This document shows positions 55,612 through 63,519 of a stretch of 64,000 bases of DNA, one piece after another; within the stretch, counting starts at the first letter, position 1, and each line of letters opens with the position of its first letter. A model generated the notes under the pieces. It was not told the origin of the DNA. It was given only the letters and a program-made list of their open reading frames with translations, and ran no database searches. The translations under genes and the position numbers were made by a program. This DNA comes from Polynucleobacter cosmopolitanus. GTDB taxonomy: Bacteria; Pseudomonadota; Gammaproteobacteria; Burkholderiales; Burkholderiaceae. The stretch spans positions 124,001 through 188,000 of the forward strand of contig NZ_NJGG01000002.1 of assembly GCF_002224225.1 (NCBI RefSeq), given 5' to 3'.

Positions 55612-55802
55612 ATAAACCGTTAACCGATTCTCAATGCCCTCAATGTGGCAAAATTTTTGAATGTCTCGCTGCCACAAATGTGGAAGATTGCTGGTGCATG
55701 TCACTGCCACCTGTGAGCTTCAAAGATGGCGAAAAAAGCAGTTCTTGCTGGTGCCCTGATTGCCTTCAACAGCAATTGGAAAAGCAATCAAAACAAGATT
55801 AA
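55608..55802 (+). CDS. Cysteine-rich CWC family protein
   Basis: A 64-residue protein with CPQCGKIFEC (10-19), DCWCM (27-31) and SSCWCPDC (46-53): the cysteine-rich CWC family pattern, probably zinc-binding. The frame opens further upstream, but the ATG at 55608 overlaps the Smr gene stop as ATGA. Function unknown. Confidence 0.8.
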   Translation: MNKPLTDSQCPQCGKIFECLAATNVEDCWCMSLPPVSFKDGEKSSSCWCPDCLQQQLEKQSKQD

Positions 55803-55833
55803 AGGGTTGCTAAGCTCTGAGAGTGAACAAAGC

Positions 55834-55956
55834 TCACTCCGAGCGAGAACAAACCCACTCACGTCTTTGCCATTCACCTGGTTTTTCAGCAAAAACCATC
55901 CAAATGACCAAACCGCTCATCAAAGACCAAATTGGGTTAGAAATCAAAGTTTTCAT
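55834..55956 (-). CDS. SOS-controlled 40-residue membrane protein (candidate)
   Basis: A short frame of 40 codons, ATG at 55956 and TGA at 55834, too small for usual gene calls. AAAGGAG lies 8 bases before the ATG. The product begins MKTLISNPIW, has one hydrophobic span (about residues 9-23, IWSLMSGLVIWMVFA) and a charged C-terminus with EKPGEWQRREWVC. A promoter with consensus -35 TTGACA and -10 TATATT lies upstream, overlapped by a near-consensus LexA box, so expression is predicted to rise on DNA damage. I do not recognise the protein. Small SOS-induced membrane peptides elsewhere inhibit division or depolarise the membrane; a similar role is inference. Confidence 0.72.
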   Translation of the reverse strand: MKTLISNPIWSLMSGLVIWMVFAEKPGEWQRREWVCSRSE

Positions 55957-56001
55957 TTAAATACTCCTTTTAAAGCCAGTAGATACAAGGCAAAGTGCCT
56001 A

Positions 56002-56021
56002 TACTGTATAAATATACAGTA
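56002..56021. promoter_or_regulatory. LexA (SOS) box
   Basis: TACTGTATAAATATACAGTA is a CTGT-N8-ACAG site, differing at one base from the ideal Escherichia coli SOS box TACTGTATATATATACAGTA. It covers the -10 element of the leftward promoter in front of the 40-codon gene, the classic repression layout. Confidence 0.88.
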
Positions 56022-56038
56022 TTTTTAAAAGATGTCAA
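56011..56038 (-). promoter_or_regulatory. Sigma70-type promoter under the LexA box
   Basis: On the minus strand a consensus TTGACA (56033-56038) is followed after 16 bases by TATATT (56011-56016). The start of transcription would fall near 56003, giving a leader of about 45 bases with an AAAGGAG site. Confidence 0.75.
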
Positions 56039-56149
56039 GAAAATGCTTAAAATTCTTAAAAAGCGCTTGTTTGGGCAGATAATTGATAATTCAAATGAGC
56101 CCAGCAATCCTGGGTTCTGCTGACCAATGAATAGATAACTGGGTAAACA

Positions 56150-56272
56150 ATGACGCTGGCTGAAATGATTTTTGATGGACTGGTTTGGTTGATCGGTGGT
56201 CTGGTGGTTTTGTATATGGTCCGCCGCTATTGGGTGATGTTTCGAGCCAGTAAAAAAGACTCTTCGCAATAA
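56150..56272 (+). CDS. Small single-span membrane protein (40 residues)
   Basis: A 40-codon frame, ATG at 56150 and TAA at 56270-56272. The product begins MTLAEMIFDGL, has one hydrophobic span (about 7-23) and a basic tail with MVRRYWVMFRASKK, so positive-inside topology is clear. Its own ribosome site is weak, but AAGGAGA of the next gene starts right at its stop, suggesting an operon with the 145-residue protein. Function unknown. Confidence 0.55.
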   Translation: MTLAEMIFDGLVWLIGGLVVLYMVRRYWVMFRASKKDSSQ

Positions 56273-56284
56273 GGAGACATTGCC

Positions 56285-56722
56285 ATGTTGTTAACCGCTA
56301 TTCTCACCCCACTCTCACGTGTTTTATTGAGTACCTGTTTGGTATTGTTTTCAGGCTTATCGTTGGCACAGGTCGATATTCCAGACGCCAAAGTTTCTCA
56401 AGGTATTGAATACATCAGTGGTGGTATTGGTAGTGAAGAGTCTGATGCAATGTTAGTTTTGGGTAAAAAATGGCCCTTGGTTTTGGAATTTTCCCAAGAT
56501 CATCCGCAAAGACCACTTTGGGTGGCTGATGTTACGGTGAAGATTCTTGATCAAAAAAAGAAGATCGTTTTTGAAGCCTTGAGTGATGGCCCCATCATGT
56601 TGCTGAAAATGAATCCGGGTAAATACGATGCTGAATATTCATTTGAAGGGAAAGTTTTGAAACGTTCCTTGGTGGTTGAAGAAGGTAAGTTTCAAAAACA
56701 ATCAGTTGTTTGGCCACAATAA
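56285..56722 (+). CDS. Hypothetical periplasmic protein
   Basis: A 145-residue protein with a signal peptide (about 1-28, cleavage near SLAQ) and a beta-rich mature part ending EEGKFQKQSVVWP. The pattern (LKMNPGKYDAEYSFEGK, charged beta hairpins) looks like a carboxypeptidase-regulatory or transthyretin-like fold, which is a guess. AAGGAGA precedes the ATG. It lies between a small membrane protein and an acyltransferase, so an envelope role is plausible. Confidence 0.65.
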   Translation: MLLTAILTPLSRVLLSTCLVLFSGLSLAQVDIPDAKVSQGIEYISGGIGSEESDAMLVLGKKWPLVLEFSQDHPQRPLWVADVTVKILDQKKKIVFEALSDGPIMLLKMNPGKYDAEYSFEGKVLKRSLVVEEGKFQKQSVVWPQ

Positions 56723-56737
56723 GACCTCGAAGATTCT

Positions 56738-57763
56738 ATGCGTTCAGCATTTCTTGACAACATCAAAGGCATTGCTTGCCTGTTGATTCTTTTTCATCAC
56801 TTGGCTTTTTATGGGCCCATGTCGGATGTAGCTAATGCAGTGATCCCCAACAGCATTGATTTCTTTTTTGATGACGCACGCTTGGCGGTTGCGGTATTTC
56901 TTTGTATTGGTGGTTTTTTAACTGGCTTAAAACTCAGCGAACCCAATTTTTTCGCCAAGCATTCTGTGCAACAAGTGATTTGGCATAAGTATCTTCGCCT
57001 GGTGATTCCCTACCTTGGCGCAATCGCTTTAGCCATTGCAGCTTCATTTACGGCGAGTCGCCTGATGGAGCACCATTCAATCTCTGCGATGCCAGATGTT
57101 CCTCAATTATTGAGCCATCTGTTCTTTTTACAAAACATCCTTGGTTATGAATCTTTATCTGCAGGCCTTTGGTATGTTGCGATTGATTTTCAGTTATTTG
57201 CCGTTTGCGCTCTGCTGGTTTTCTTGGTAGAGAAATTATCACCAGCCAGCTGGAGTTACCGCAGCACTCGCCTGATCACATTGATCATCTTTAGCGCCCT
57301 CACAATTGCATCGGTGATATTTTTTAATCGTCATAATATCTATGACGTTTTTTTCATTTTCTTCTTTGCCACCTATGGCTTGGGCTTGCTGACTGCATAC
57401 TTGGTAAGAAGCCAATCACATCATGTCTTGATTCTGTCTGTGGCAGCCATCACCATTTTTTCTCTTTACTATCAAGATTTCAGGGAGCGATTATTAATTG
57501 CATTGCTGATGGCATTTTTGTTATTCGGTAGTTATGAGAGCAATTGGTCCAAATCCAAACTGTGGAATAACCCATTGGGAAAAATTGGAGAGATGTCTTA
57601 TTCTATTTTCTTGGTGCACTTCCCAGTTTCCCTGGTGGTCAGTGGCATTTGGGTGAAGCTATACCCAAGTGATCCTTGGATGAATGTCTTTGGAATGAGC
57701 GTATCAGCAGTACTTAGTTTATTGCTGGCCATTCCTTTCTATAAATACATAGAAAAGAATTAA
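56738..57763 (+). CDS. Acyltransferase family membrane protein (OafA/YrhL-like)
   Basis: A 341-residue polytopic protein of the acyltransferase-3 family with about ten spans. It has the N-terminal FLDNIKGIACLLILFHHLAFY (5-25 region; His of LFHH is the catalytic candidate) and an EMSYSIFLVHFPV segment near the C-terminus. Such enzymes O-acetylate surface sugars or lipids. It lacks an SGNH domain. It starts 15 bases after the hypothetical periplasmic protein. Confidence 0.83.
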   Translation: MRSAFLDNIKGIACLLILFHHLAFYGPMSDVANAVIPNSIDFFFDDARLAVAVFLCIGGFLTGLKLSEPNFFAKHSVQQVIWHKYLRLVIPYLGAIALAIAASFTASRLMEHHSISAMPDVPQLLSHLFFLQNILGYESLSAGLWYVAIDFQLFAVCALLVFLVEKLSPASWSYRSTRLITLIIFSALTIASVIFFNRHNIYDVFFIFFFATYGLGLLTAYLVRSQSHHVLILSVAAITIFSLYYQDFRERLLIALLMAFLLFGSYESNWSKSKLWNNPLGKIGEMSYSIFLVHFPVSLVVSGIWVKLYPSDPWMNVFGMSVSAVLSLLLAIPFYKYIEKN

Positions 57764-57773
57764 ACCTAAGAAA

Positions 57774-58001
57774 TTAAACCCAACCCTGCTTCCATTCCAA
57801 TCCATTGGTGAGTGATCGCCATTGAATTGTTTTTTGACGCTTGCTCATCACCGCTTCAATCACCACCTGCTCCACTGCACCACCTTCTATTTCTGGATCA
57901 ATCACTTTGATCACCATGAAGTGTTTTTCTTTGTTCAAAGGTGTGACAGCTGTCCATTTACTCAAGAGCAGTTTTTTGGGGTGAATCGGATTTTTGGTCA
58001 T
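57774..58001 (-). CDS. TIGR02450 family tryptophan-rich protein
   Basis: A 75-residue protein with KKLLLSKWTAVTPLNKEKHF (9-28) and ending in WRSLTNGLEWKQGWV; the conserved tryptophans mark the TIGR02450 family. Function is unknown. It is convergent with the acyltransferase and divergent from the CoA-binding gene. Confidence 0.82.
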   Translation of the reverse strand: MTKNPIHPKKLLLSKWTAVTPLNKEKHFMVIKVIDPEIEGGAVEQVVIEAVMSKRQKTIQWRSLTNGLEWKQGWV

Positions 58002-58050
58002 GGATGAAATTTCAATGGCTCTTTAATTTTTATTCATTTCAATAGATACT

Positions 58051-58443
58051 ATGAAGATGAAACAATTATTGCAAGAAACCAAAACAATTGCTGTGGTCGG
58101 GCTATCCAATAAACCTGATCGACCATCTTATGGCGTGACGAAGTACATGCAAGCGCATGGCTACAAGATCATTCCAGTGAATCCAAGCTGTTCTGAAATT
58201 TTGGGCGAGCCCTGTTATCCAGATTTGAGCAGTATTCCAGTACCTGTGGACATGGTGAATGTGTTCAGAAAGTCAGAAGATTGCCTCGATGTTGCTCATG
58301 AGGCGGTCAAAATTGGCGCAAAATCCTTGTGGCTTCAAATGGGGGTCATTAACCAGGAAGCTTTGGATTACGCCAGCTCACATGGCCTAACTGGCATCAT
58401 GAATAAATGCCTGATGGTGGAACACCGCAAGCTGGGTCTTTAA
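58051..58443 (+). CDS. CoA-binding domain protein (YccU-like)
   Basis: A 130-residue Rossmann-fold protein of the CoA_binding type with IAVVGLSNKPDRPSYGVTKY (split near residues 13-32) and KSLWLQMGVINQEA. It resembles the CoA-binding half of succinyl-CoA synthetase alone. Function is not established. Confidence 0.87.
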   Translation: MKMKQLLQETKTIAVVGLSNKPDRPSYGVTKYMQAHGYKIIPVNPSCSEILGEPCYPDLSSIPVPVDMVNVFRKSEDCLDVAHEAVKIGAKSLWLQMGVINQEALDYASSHGLTGIMNKCLMVEHRKLGL

Positions 58444-58502
58444 GCCTTCAATTTAGAGAGGCAAATAAAGCAGAAATCCTGATTCTCGATTAAGCTAGAT
58501 GC

Positions 58503-59462
58503 ATGAAAAATACCCATGATATCCTGGCCAGCGAGATCACCCCTCAAAACATCTTTGAAAAGAGACGTCAATTAATCAAGTTGGCGGCGATGGGTGTGTT
58601 TGGCTTGTCGCAAGCAGAAGTATTCAGCAGAAGTGCTTTTGCTCAGAGCGGCCAAAAGCTTCCGGCCAAAGTCAATCCGCAGTTCTTTGTGGCAGATAAG
58701 CTGACAAGCTATAAAGATGTCACCACCTACAATAATTTTTATGAGTTTGGAACAGATAAAGCTGATCCTGCTCGCAATGCCCACACGCTAAAAACAAGAC
58801 CTTGGACTGTGAGTGTTGAAGGTCTGGTTAATAAACCAAAAGTTTGGGACATTGATGCCCTGCTCAAGTTGGCCCCCATGGAAGAACGAATCTATCGCTT
58901 TCGGTGTGTTGAAGGCTGGTCCATGGTCATCCCTTGGATTGGTTATTCTTTATCTCATCTGATCAAAGCCAGCGAACCACAAGGTTCTGCGAAGTACATT
59001 GAATTCATTTCTTTGGCCGACCCCAAACAAATGCCTGGAGTGAACAGTCGTGTATTGAATTGGCCATACACCGAAGGCTTGCGTTTAGATGAGGCCATGA
59101 ATCCATTGGCACTTCTAACATTTGGTCTTTATGGAGAAGTGCTGCCCAACCAGAATGGCGCACCAATTCGTATCAATGTGCCTTGGAAATATGGATTCAA
59201 GAGTGCTAAATCAATTGTAAAAATCCGCATCACCGATAAAGAACCCGCAACGAGCTGGAAAGTATCAGCCCCTTATGAGTATGGCTTCTATTCCAATGTC
59301 AACCCAGAGGTCAACCATCCTCGCTGGAGTCAAGCAACTGAGAGAAGAATCGGTGCTGAGGGCGGTATGTTTGCACCTAAGATCAAGACTTTGCCTTTCA
59401 ATGGCTACGCTGAGCAAGTGGCGCATCTTTATAAAGGCATGGATTTACGGAAGTTTTATTAA
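58503..59462 (+). CDS. msrP: Protein-methionine-sulfoxide reductase catalytic subunit MsrP
   Basis: MsrP (YedY) is a periplasmic molybdenum enzyme that repairs oxidised methionines. The 319-residue protein has a twin-arginine signal ([13 protein letters not shown], residues 19-31) and the molybdopterin-coordinating Cys135 in YRFRCVEGW, followed by [12 protein letters not shown]. Length is normal. It is followed by its membrane partner msrQ four bases later, and by an FGE-like gene overlapping msrQ. Confidence 0.95.
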   Translation: MKNTHDILASEITPQNIFEKRRQLIKLAAMGVFGLSQAEVFSRSAFAQSGQKLPAKVNPQFFVADKLTSYKDVTTYNNFYEFGTDKADPARNAHTLKTRPWTVSVEGLVNKPKVWDIDALLKLAPMEERIYRFRCVEGWSMVIPWIGYSLSHLIKASEPQGSAKYIEFISLADPKQMPGVNSRVLNWPYTEGLRLDEAMNPLALLTFGLYGEVLPNQNGAPIRINVPWKYGFKSAKSIVKIRITDKEPATSWKVSAPYEYGFYSNVNPEVNHPRWSQATERRIGAEGGMFAPKIKTLPFNGYAEQVAHLYKGMDLRKFY

Positions 59463-59465
59463 GTG

Positions 59466-60032
59466 ATGAAAGCATTATTGATCGGCATTGGTTTACTGCC
59501 ATTGGTTCGATTGATAGTTTTGGGCTACCAAGATGATTTGACAGCGAACCCCATTGAATTCATCACAAGATCAACTGGTACATGGGCATTGGTGTTCTTG
59601 TGTTTGACCTTGGCCATCACACCTTTGAGAAGACTCACTGGTATCAATCAATTGATCCAATACCGAAGAACCTTGGGTTTATTTGTGTTCTTCTATGCCT
59701 GTCTGCACTTTTCAATTTGGTTTTGGTTAGATCACAGTCTGATATTTTCAGAAATGATCATCGATGTGATCAAGCGTCCTTTCATCACGGTGGGATTCAT
59801 ATCTTTTGTTTTACTGATTCCTTTGGCGCTAACATCCAATCAATGGGCCGTTAAAAAACTAAAACGGAGCTGGGCCAGGCTGCATCAATTGATTTACTTG
59901 ATTGCACCCTTGGTGATCCTTCATTATTTTTGGCACAAGTCTGGAAAAAATGATTACTTCACCGTGAGCATCTATGGCGCTATTCTTTTGATACTTCTAG
60001 CACTAAGACTAAGACCGAGGTTAAAACTATGA
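59466..60032 (+). CDS. msrQ: Heme-binding membrane subunit MsrQ
   Basis: MsrQ passes quinol or flavin electrons to MsrP. The 188-residue protein has about six spans and the ferric-reductase-like features: GTWALVFLCLTLAITPLRR, FFYACLHFSIWFW and HQLIYLIAPLVILHYFWH, with histidines for heme. I choose the ATG at 59466 rather than the adjacent GTG. Its end overlaps the next gene (ATGA). Confidence 0.93.
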   Translation: MKALLIGIGLLPLVRLIVLGYQDDLTANPIEFITRSTGTWALVFLCLTLAITPLRRLTGINQLIQYRRTLGLFVFFYACLHFSIWFWLDHSLIFSEMIIDVIKRPFITVGFISFVLLIPLALTSNQWAVKKLKRSWARLHQLIYLIAPLVILHYFWHKSGKNDYFTVSIYGAILLILLALRLRPRLKL

Positions 60033-60823
60033 ATCTGATCAAACAACACAATTTAAAGATGCCTGTTTACGGCAGTCTATTGGCCATCCTCATGACCTCC
60101 ATGATGAGCATAGCCAGCGCTCAATCAAAACCAAGTGCTTTAGAAAAAACGACTCGAATTGGTCAACTTGAATGGGACTTGCATGAAGTCACGATTGGTT
60201 CAGTCAAACTTTATGCACAACAAACCAAGTTTGTCAGCTCGGGCGAAAAAGAAGGCGGTAGTTTCATTTATGAAAACGGTTGGACACGCAAAAAAGGATG
60301 GACTTGGTTGCAACCATTTGGCGTGCCAGCAAAAGATCAAGAGCCAGCGGTTCATTTAAATTTTGATGAAGCACAAGCCATCTGCCAATTTTTTGGCAAA
60401 CGACTGCCCAAAGATCAAGAATGGACATCAGCGGCCTTTCTGGAACAGCGGGACGCTCCTCCACAGCCATTCGTCAAAGGTAAACGTTATACCTATGCCA
60501 ATGGTGATACCCCACAAAACTCGCATTGCTTGAATGGCTGTGCAGGTTTGAAAGGCCTAGCCCCTGCTAATGTTCTTAATCGCGGCACAGGCCATGTGGC
60601 AGTGATGACCACTCAGCCAGGTGTGAATGGTTTGTACGATATGGGCGGCAATGTTTGGGAATGGGTGGATGATGGTCCGGGCAATGAGCGAGTCACTCGC
60701 GGTGCCTCTTGGTGGTACGGACCAGAGAATCAAATTGAATCTGCTCTGGCCACAAAACCCAGAGATACCAAAGTGGCTTATGTTGGTTTTAGGTGCGTGA
60801 GAGATGCTAAGGCTGTAAAGTGA
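60029..60823 (+). CDS. Formylglycine-generating-enzyme-like (SUMF1/EgtB/PvdO) periplasmic protein
   Basis: A 264-residue exported protein: signal peptide to about ASAQSK (residue 33), then the FGE-sulfatase fold with AVHLNFDEAQAICQFFGKRLP, the hallmark GLYDMGGNVWEWVDD, RGASWWYG and the final VGFRCVRD. The cysteine pair of true FGE, expected shortly after RGGSF in the family, is not there; RGASWWYGPENQIES has none, so it should not oxidise sulfatase cysteines. Its start overlaps msrQ by four bases. The periplasmic location and coupling to MsrPQ suggest a role near methionine repair, which I cannot define. Confidence 0.72.
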   Translation: MNLIKQHNLKMPVYGSLLAILMTSMMSIASAQSKPSALEKTTRIGQLEWDLHEVTIGSVKLYAQQTKFVSSGEKEGGSFIYENGWTRKKGWTWLQPFGVPAKDQEPAVHLNFDEAQAICQFFGKRLPKDQEWTSAAFLEQRDAPPQPFVKGKRYTYANGDTPQNSHCLNGCAGLKGLAPANVLNRGTGHVAVMTTQPGVNGLYDMGGNVWEWVDDGPGNERVTRGASWWYGPENQIESALATKPRDTKVAYVGFRCVRDAKAVK

Positions 60824-61392
60824 AACTGCATCAACTGATTTAAATAATTTGGATAATCAGAGATGGCATGATCACCACCCTCTAAGATCAATTGCTGAGC
60901 ATCAGGGTATTTAGCGATCATCTCACGCCAATCTAAAACCTCATCTCCTTTTGCTACCAATAAGAAGTAACGCTCTGCTTGATTGATCTTTTCTACATAG
61001 ATCTCTTGAAGCTCTTCAATGTACTCTGGCAAGAAATGAAACACCTCTTCTTGGTGCCAAGATTTCTGCTCACCAATGTATTTTTGTAAATCTCTGGCTG
61101 GCTCAATCGCTGGATTCAGCAAACTGACCTTACTTGGAAAGAGTTCGCCCAAATGAGTAGCGTAGTAACCACCCAAAGAAGAGCCCATCAAAGACAAATG
61201 ACTGAATGTTTGCTTATCGATATGCTCTCGCACCATCGCGATTGCTGCGCGGGGTGAGGCAGGCAATTGCGGACAGTACCAAGTAATCTGCTCACCCAAC
61301 TGAATACGCTGCTCAATTGCAGCCTTGGTCAATTGGGCCTTATTAGAGAGTGGCGAAGATTTAAAACCGTGAAGATAAACAAATAAATGCAT
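60778..61392 (-). CDS. YqiA/YcfP-type alpha/beta-hydrolase
   Basis: A ~204-residue hydrolase with FVYLHGFKSSP (oxyanion region), the nucleophile elbow MGSSLGGYYA and a C-terminal GGDHAISDYP with the catalytic histidine; the acid is in VAKGDEVLDW. This is the YqiA/YcfP esterase family. I start at the ATG at 61392; a TTG at 61416 opens the same frame. Its 3' end overlaps the FGE-like gene tail to tail by 46 bases. Confidence 0.83.
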   Translation of the reverse strand: MHLFVYLHGFKSSPLSNKAQLTKAAIEQRIQLGEQITWYCPQLPASPRAAIAMVREHIDKQTFSHLSLMGSSLGGYYATHLGELFPSKVSLLNPAIEPARDLQKYIGEQKSWHQEEVFHFLPEYIEELQEIYVEKINQAERYFLLVAKGDEVLDWREMIAKYPDAQQLILEGGDHAISDYPNYLNQLMQFHFTALASLTHLKPT

Positions 61393-61471
61393 GTGAATGA
61401 TTTTAATTTGAATCAAGCAAGAGGAATTAGCCTAATATAGTCGAATCTTACTCAAGAAATCAGGTTTGTTG

Positions 61472-61882
61472 ATGAGCACAATATTTGAAAAACTTTTATC
61501 TGGCGAATTTCCCTGCGCCAAAGTCTATGAAGATGATCTCGTGTTTGCTTTCATGGATGCCGGCCAAGTGAATGATGGGCATGTGATCGTGGCCTCAAAA
61601 AAACCATACGAAACCATTTTAGATATCGACGAAGAAACCACCCAACGACTATTCTTAGTGGCCAAGCGCATTGCTCACGTTGTTCAAGATGTATTCAAGG
61701 CTGAAGGCATCACCCTCTTACAAGCCAACAAAGATGCTGGCTGGCAATCAGTACCGCACATCCATGTGCATGTTTTACCTCGATATAAAAATGATGGGGT
61801 TGAACTGGTTTGGCCAAGAAAAGAACCAGGCATCGAGCGCCTGCTTGAATTAGCCAAACTCATCAAAGTACCAAGTATTTAA
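61472..61882 (+). CDS. HIT family protein (HinT-like)
   Basis: A 136-residue histidine-triad hydrolase: the triad HIHVHVLPR (near residue 95) follows HIVASKKPYETIL-type N-terminal segments; it binds purine nucleotides. The ATG at 61472 has AGG seven bases before, preferred over the in-frame TTGs. It probably hydrolyses adenosine phosphoramidates. Confidence 0.9.
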   Translation: MSTIFEKLLSGEFPCAKVYEDDLVFAFMDAGQVNDGHVIVASKKPYETILDIDEETTQRLFLVAKRIAHVVQDVFKAEGITLLQANKDAGWQSVPHIHVHVLPRYKNDGVELVWPRKEPGIERLLELAKLIKVPSI

Positions 61883-61892
61883 GGAATCATCA

Positions 61893-62273
61893 ATGAACTG
61901 TCCGTGCGGCAAGGATCGCCACGAAACATGTTGCGGAAGATTTCTTGAGGGCAAAGAACTGGCCAGCAATGCCGAAGAATTGATGCGCTCACGCTACAGT
62001 GCCTTTGTTTTAAAAAATGAAGTTTATTTATTGAGCACATGGCACCCCTCCACCAGACCTCAAGAACCATTATTCAATCAAGATCCTACTCAATGGATGG
62101 GGCTGACTGTCAAGCAGTTCAATGAAGCCAGTGATCGTTTATCTGCCAAGGTAGAATTTGTGGCTATATATAAAATCAACGGTAAAGCCCATCGCCTTCA
62201 CGAAATCAGCTCCTTTGTTTTTGAAGGCAAACAATGGCTATATGTCGATGGGCAGTTTCCCAAGATAAAATGA
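61893..62273 (+). CDS. YchJ/UPF0225 family protein
   Basis: A 126-residue protein with the N-terminal SEC-C-like zinc motif (CPCGKDRHETCCGRF, residues 3-17) and the LMRSRYSAFV segment of the YchJ family, then an NTF2-like half. Function unknown. It follows the HIT gene by 10 bases. Confidence 0.88.
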   Translation: MNCPCGKDRHETCCGRFLEGKELASNAEELMRSRYSAFVLKNEVYLLSTWHPSTRPQEPLFNQDPTQWMGLTVKQFNEASDRLSAKVEFVAIYKINGKAHRLHEISSFVFEGKQWLYVDGQFPKIK

Positions 62274-62277
62274 TTCT

Positions 62278-62634
62278 ATGAACGACGATATTCTTCTTAA
62301 AATGCGCGCTGTCTTCCAAGATTGCCAAAAGCAGGCTGTCATATTGGTCCAACAGCACCCCAGTATCCACAAAGGATTTGTGGCTGATATGCAGTTTGCC
62401 AGCACGTTTGGCACCTTTTTGGGCGAAATCAAAATCAAGCATGGCATTGATATTGAAAAAGACTCTATGGCTCAACGCTTGATCAATGCTCTAGAAAAAA
62501 CAGACTCTCACACCATTGGTCTGATTCGCGAAGAAATCTATGATGCTTTAGATAAGATGCAAGCAGAACAATATGCCAGCTATATATTCATTAGCTGCTT
62601 CCCGAGCATTTACAAAGCAATGTCAGAAAAATAA
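62278..62634 (+). CDS. Hypothetical helical protein
   Basis: A 118-residue soluble, probably all-helical protein without signal or membrane span. Segments: LLKMRAVFQDCQKQAVI, an HKGFVADMQFASTFGTFLGEI core and LIREEIYDALDKMQAEQ. I do not recognise a family. It lies 4 bases after ychJ and 9 bases before the ion channel, so it is likely cotranscribed with them. Confidence 0.7.
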   Translation: MNDDILLKMRAVFQDCQKQAVILVQQHPSIHKGFVADMQFASTFGTFLGEIKIKHGIDIEKDSMAQRLINALEKTDSHTIGLIREEIYDALDKMQAEQYASYIFISCFPSIYKAMSEK

Positions 62635-62643
62635 AGGCCAATC

Positions 62644-63483
62644 ATGATGTCCGAACAATTAGCCAAGAAGACGCTCAAAGAAAAACTTTTCATCATCATC
62701 TTTGAGGCTGATACTCGCGCAGGACAGTTATTTGATAAAACTCTGATTTATTTGATTTTGCTATCACTGGTTGTGGTGGTGGTCGATAGCATCGAGTCAA
62801 TTTCTGCAGAATTTCACTTCAGCCTGACTGTTCTAGAGTGGATCTTCACGATCATTTTCAGCTTGGAATACATTGCGCGGGTTTACTGTGCGCAAAATCG
62901 GATGCAGTACATCAAGAGCTTTTACGGCATCATCGATTTGGTGGCGATTCTTCCGACCTATCTAGCGATGCTCTTCCCTGAGTTACATGCCTTGATTGAT
63001 GTGCGCGTGTTGCGCTTGATTCGTATCTTCAGAATTTTCAAACTCACTGAATATGTCACGGAATATGTTCATCTAGGAGCTGCCCTAGCAGCCAGCAGAA
63101 GAAAGATTTTTGTCTTTTTGTCTGCTGTTTTGATGATTGTGATGGTCTTGGGCACTCTCATGTATGTGATTGAGGGTCCAGCCAACGGATTTACGAGCAT
63201 ACCAACGAGTATTTATTGGGCCATCAGCACCATGACCACTGTTGGGTTTGGTGACATCACTCCTAAAACAGACTTGGGAAGATTCATCACATCCATCATG
63301 ATGTTGATGGGTTGGGGAACCTTGGCAGTACCAACGGGTATTGTGACCGCTGAATTAGCCAGTTCGCGTCCCGAACAAATCACCACCAGAACTTGTAAAG
63401 AATGCATGTCAGAAGGTCATGCTGCTACCGACCAATACTGTCGACATTGTGGTGCCAAACTACCTGACTACGTTCACGACTAA
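62644..63483 (+). CDS. Voltage-gated-type potassium channel with C-terminal zinc ribbon
   Basis: A 279-residue six-span ion channel. S4-like RVLRLIRIFRIFKL (about 120-133) carries the regularly spaced arginines, and the pore has TMTTVGFGDITP, the potassium selectivity filter. Unusually, the cytoplasmic C-terminus ends in a four-cysteine ribbon, CKECMSEG with CRHCGAKLP (about 248-273), which could bind zinc or sense redox state. ATGs at 62644 and 62647 are both possible. Confidence 0.88.
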   Translation: MMSEQLAKKTLKEKLFIIIFEADTRAGQLFDKTLIYLILLSLVVVVVDSIESISAEFHFSLTVLEWIFTIIFSLEYIARVYCAQNRMQYIKSFYGIIDLVAILPTYLAMLFPELHALIDVRVLRLIRIFRIFKLTEYVTEYVHLGAALAASRRKIFVFLSAVLMIVMVLGTLMYVIEGPANGFTSIPTSIYWAISTMTTVGFGDITPKTDLGRFITSIMMLMGWGTLAVPTGIVTAELASSRPEQITTRTCKECMSEGHAATDQYCRHCGAKLPDYVHD

Positions 63484-63519
63484 ATCATCGCCTTTATTCA
63501 TCGAACTTATTTATCTTTC

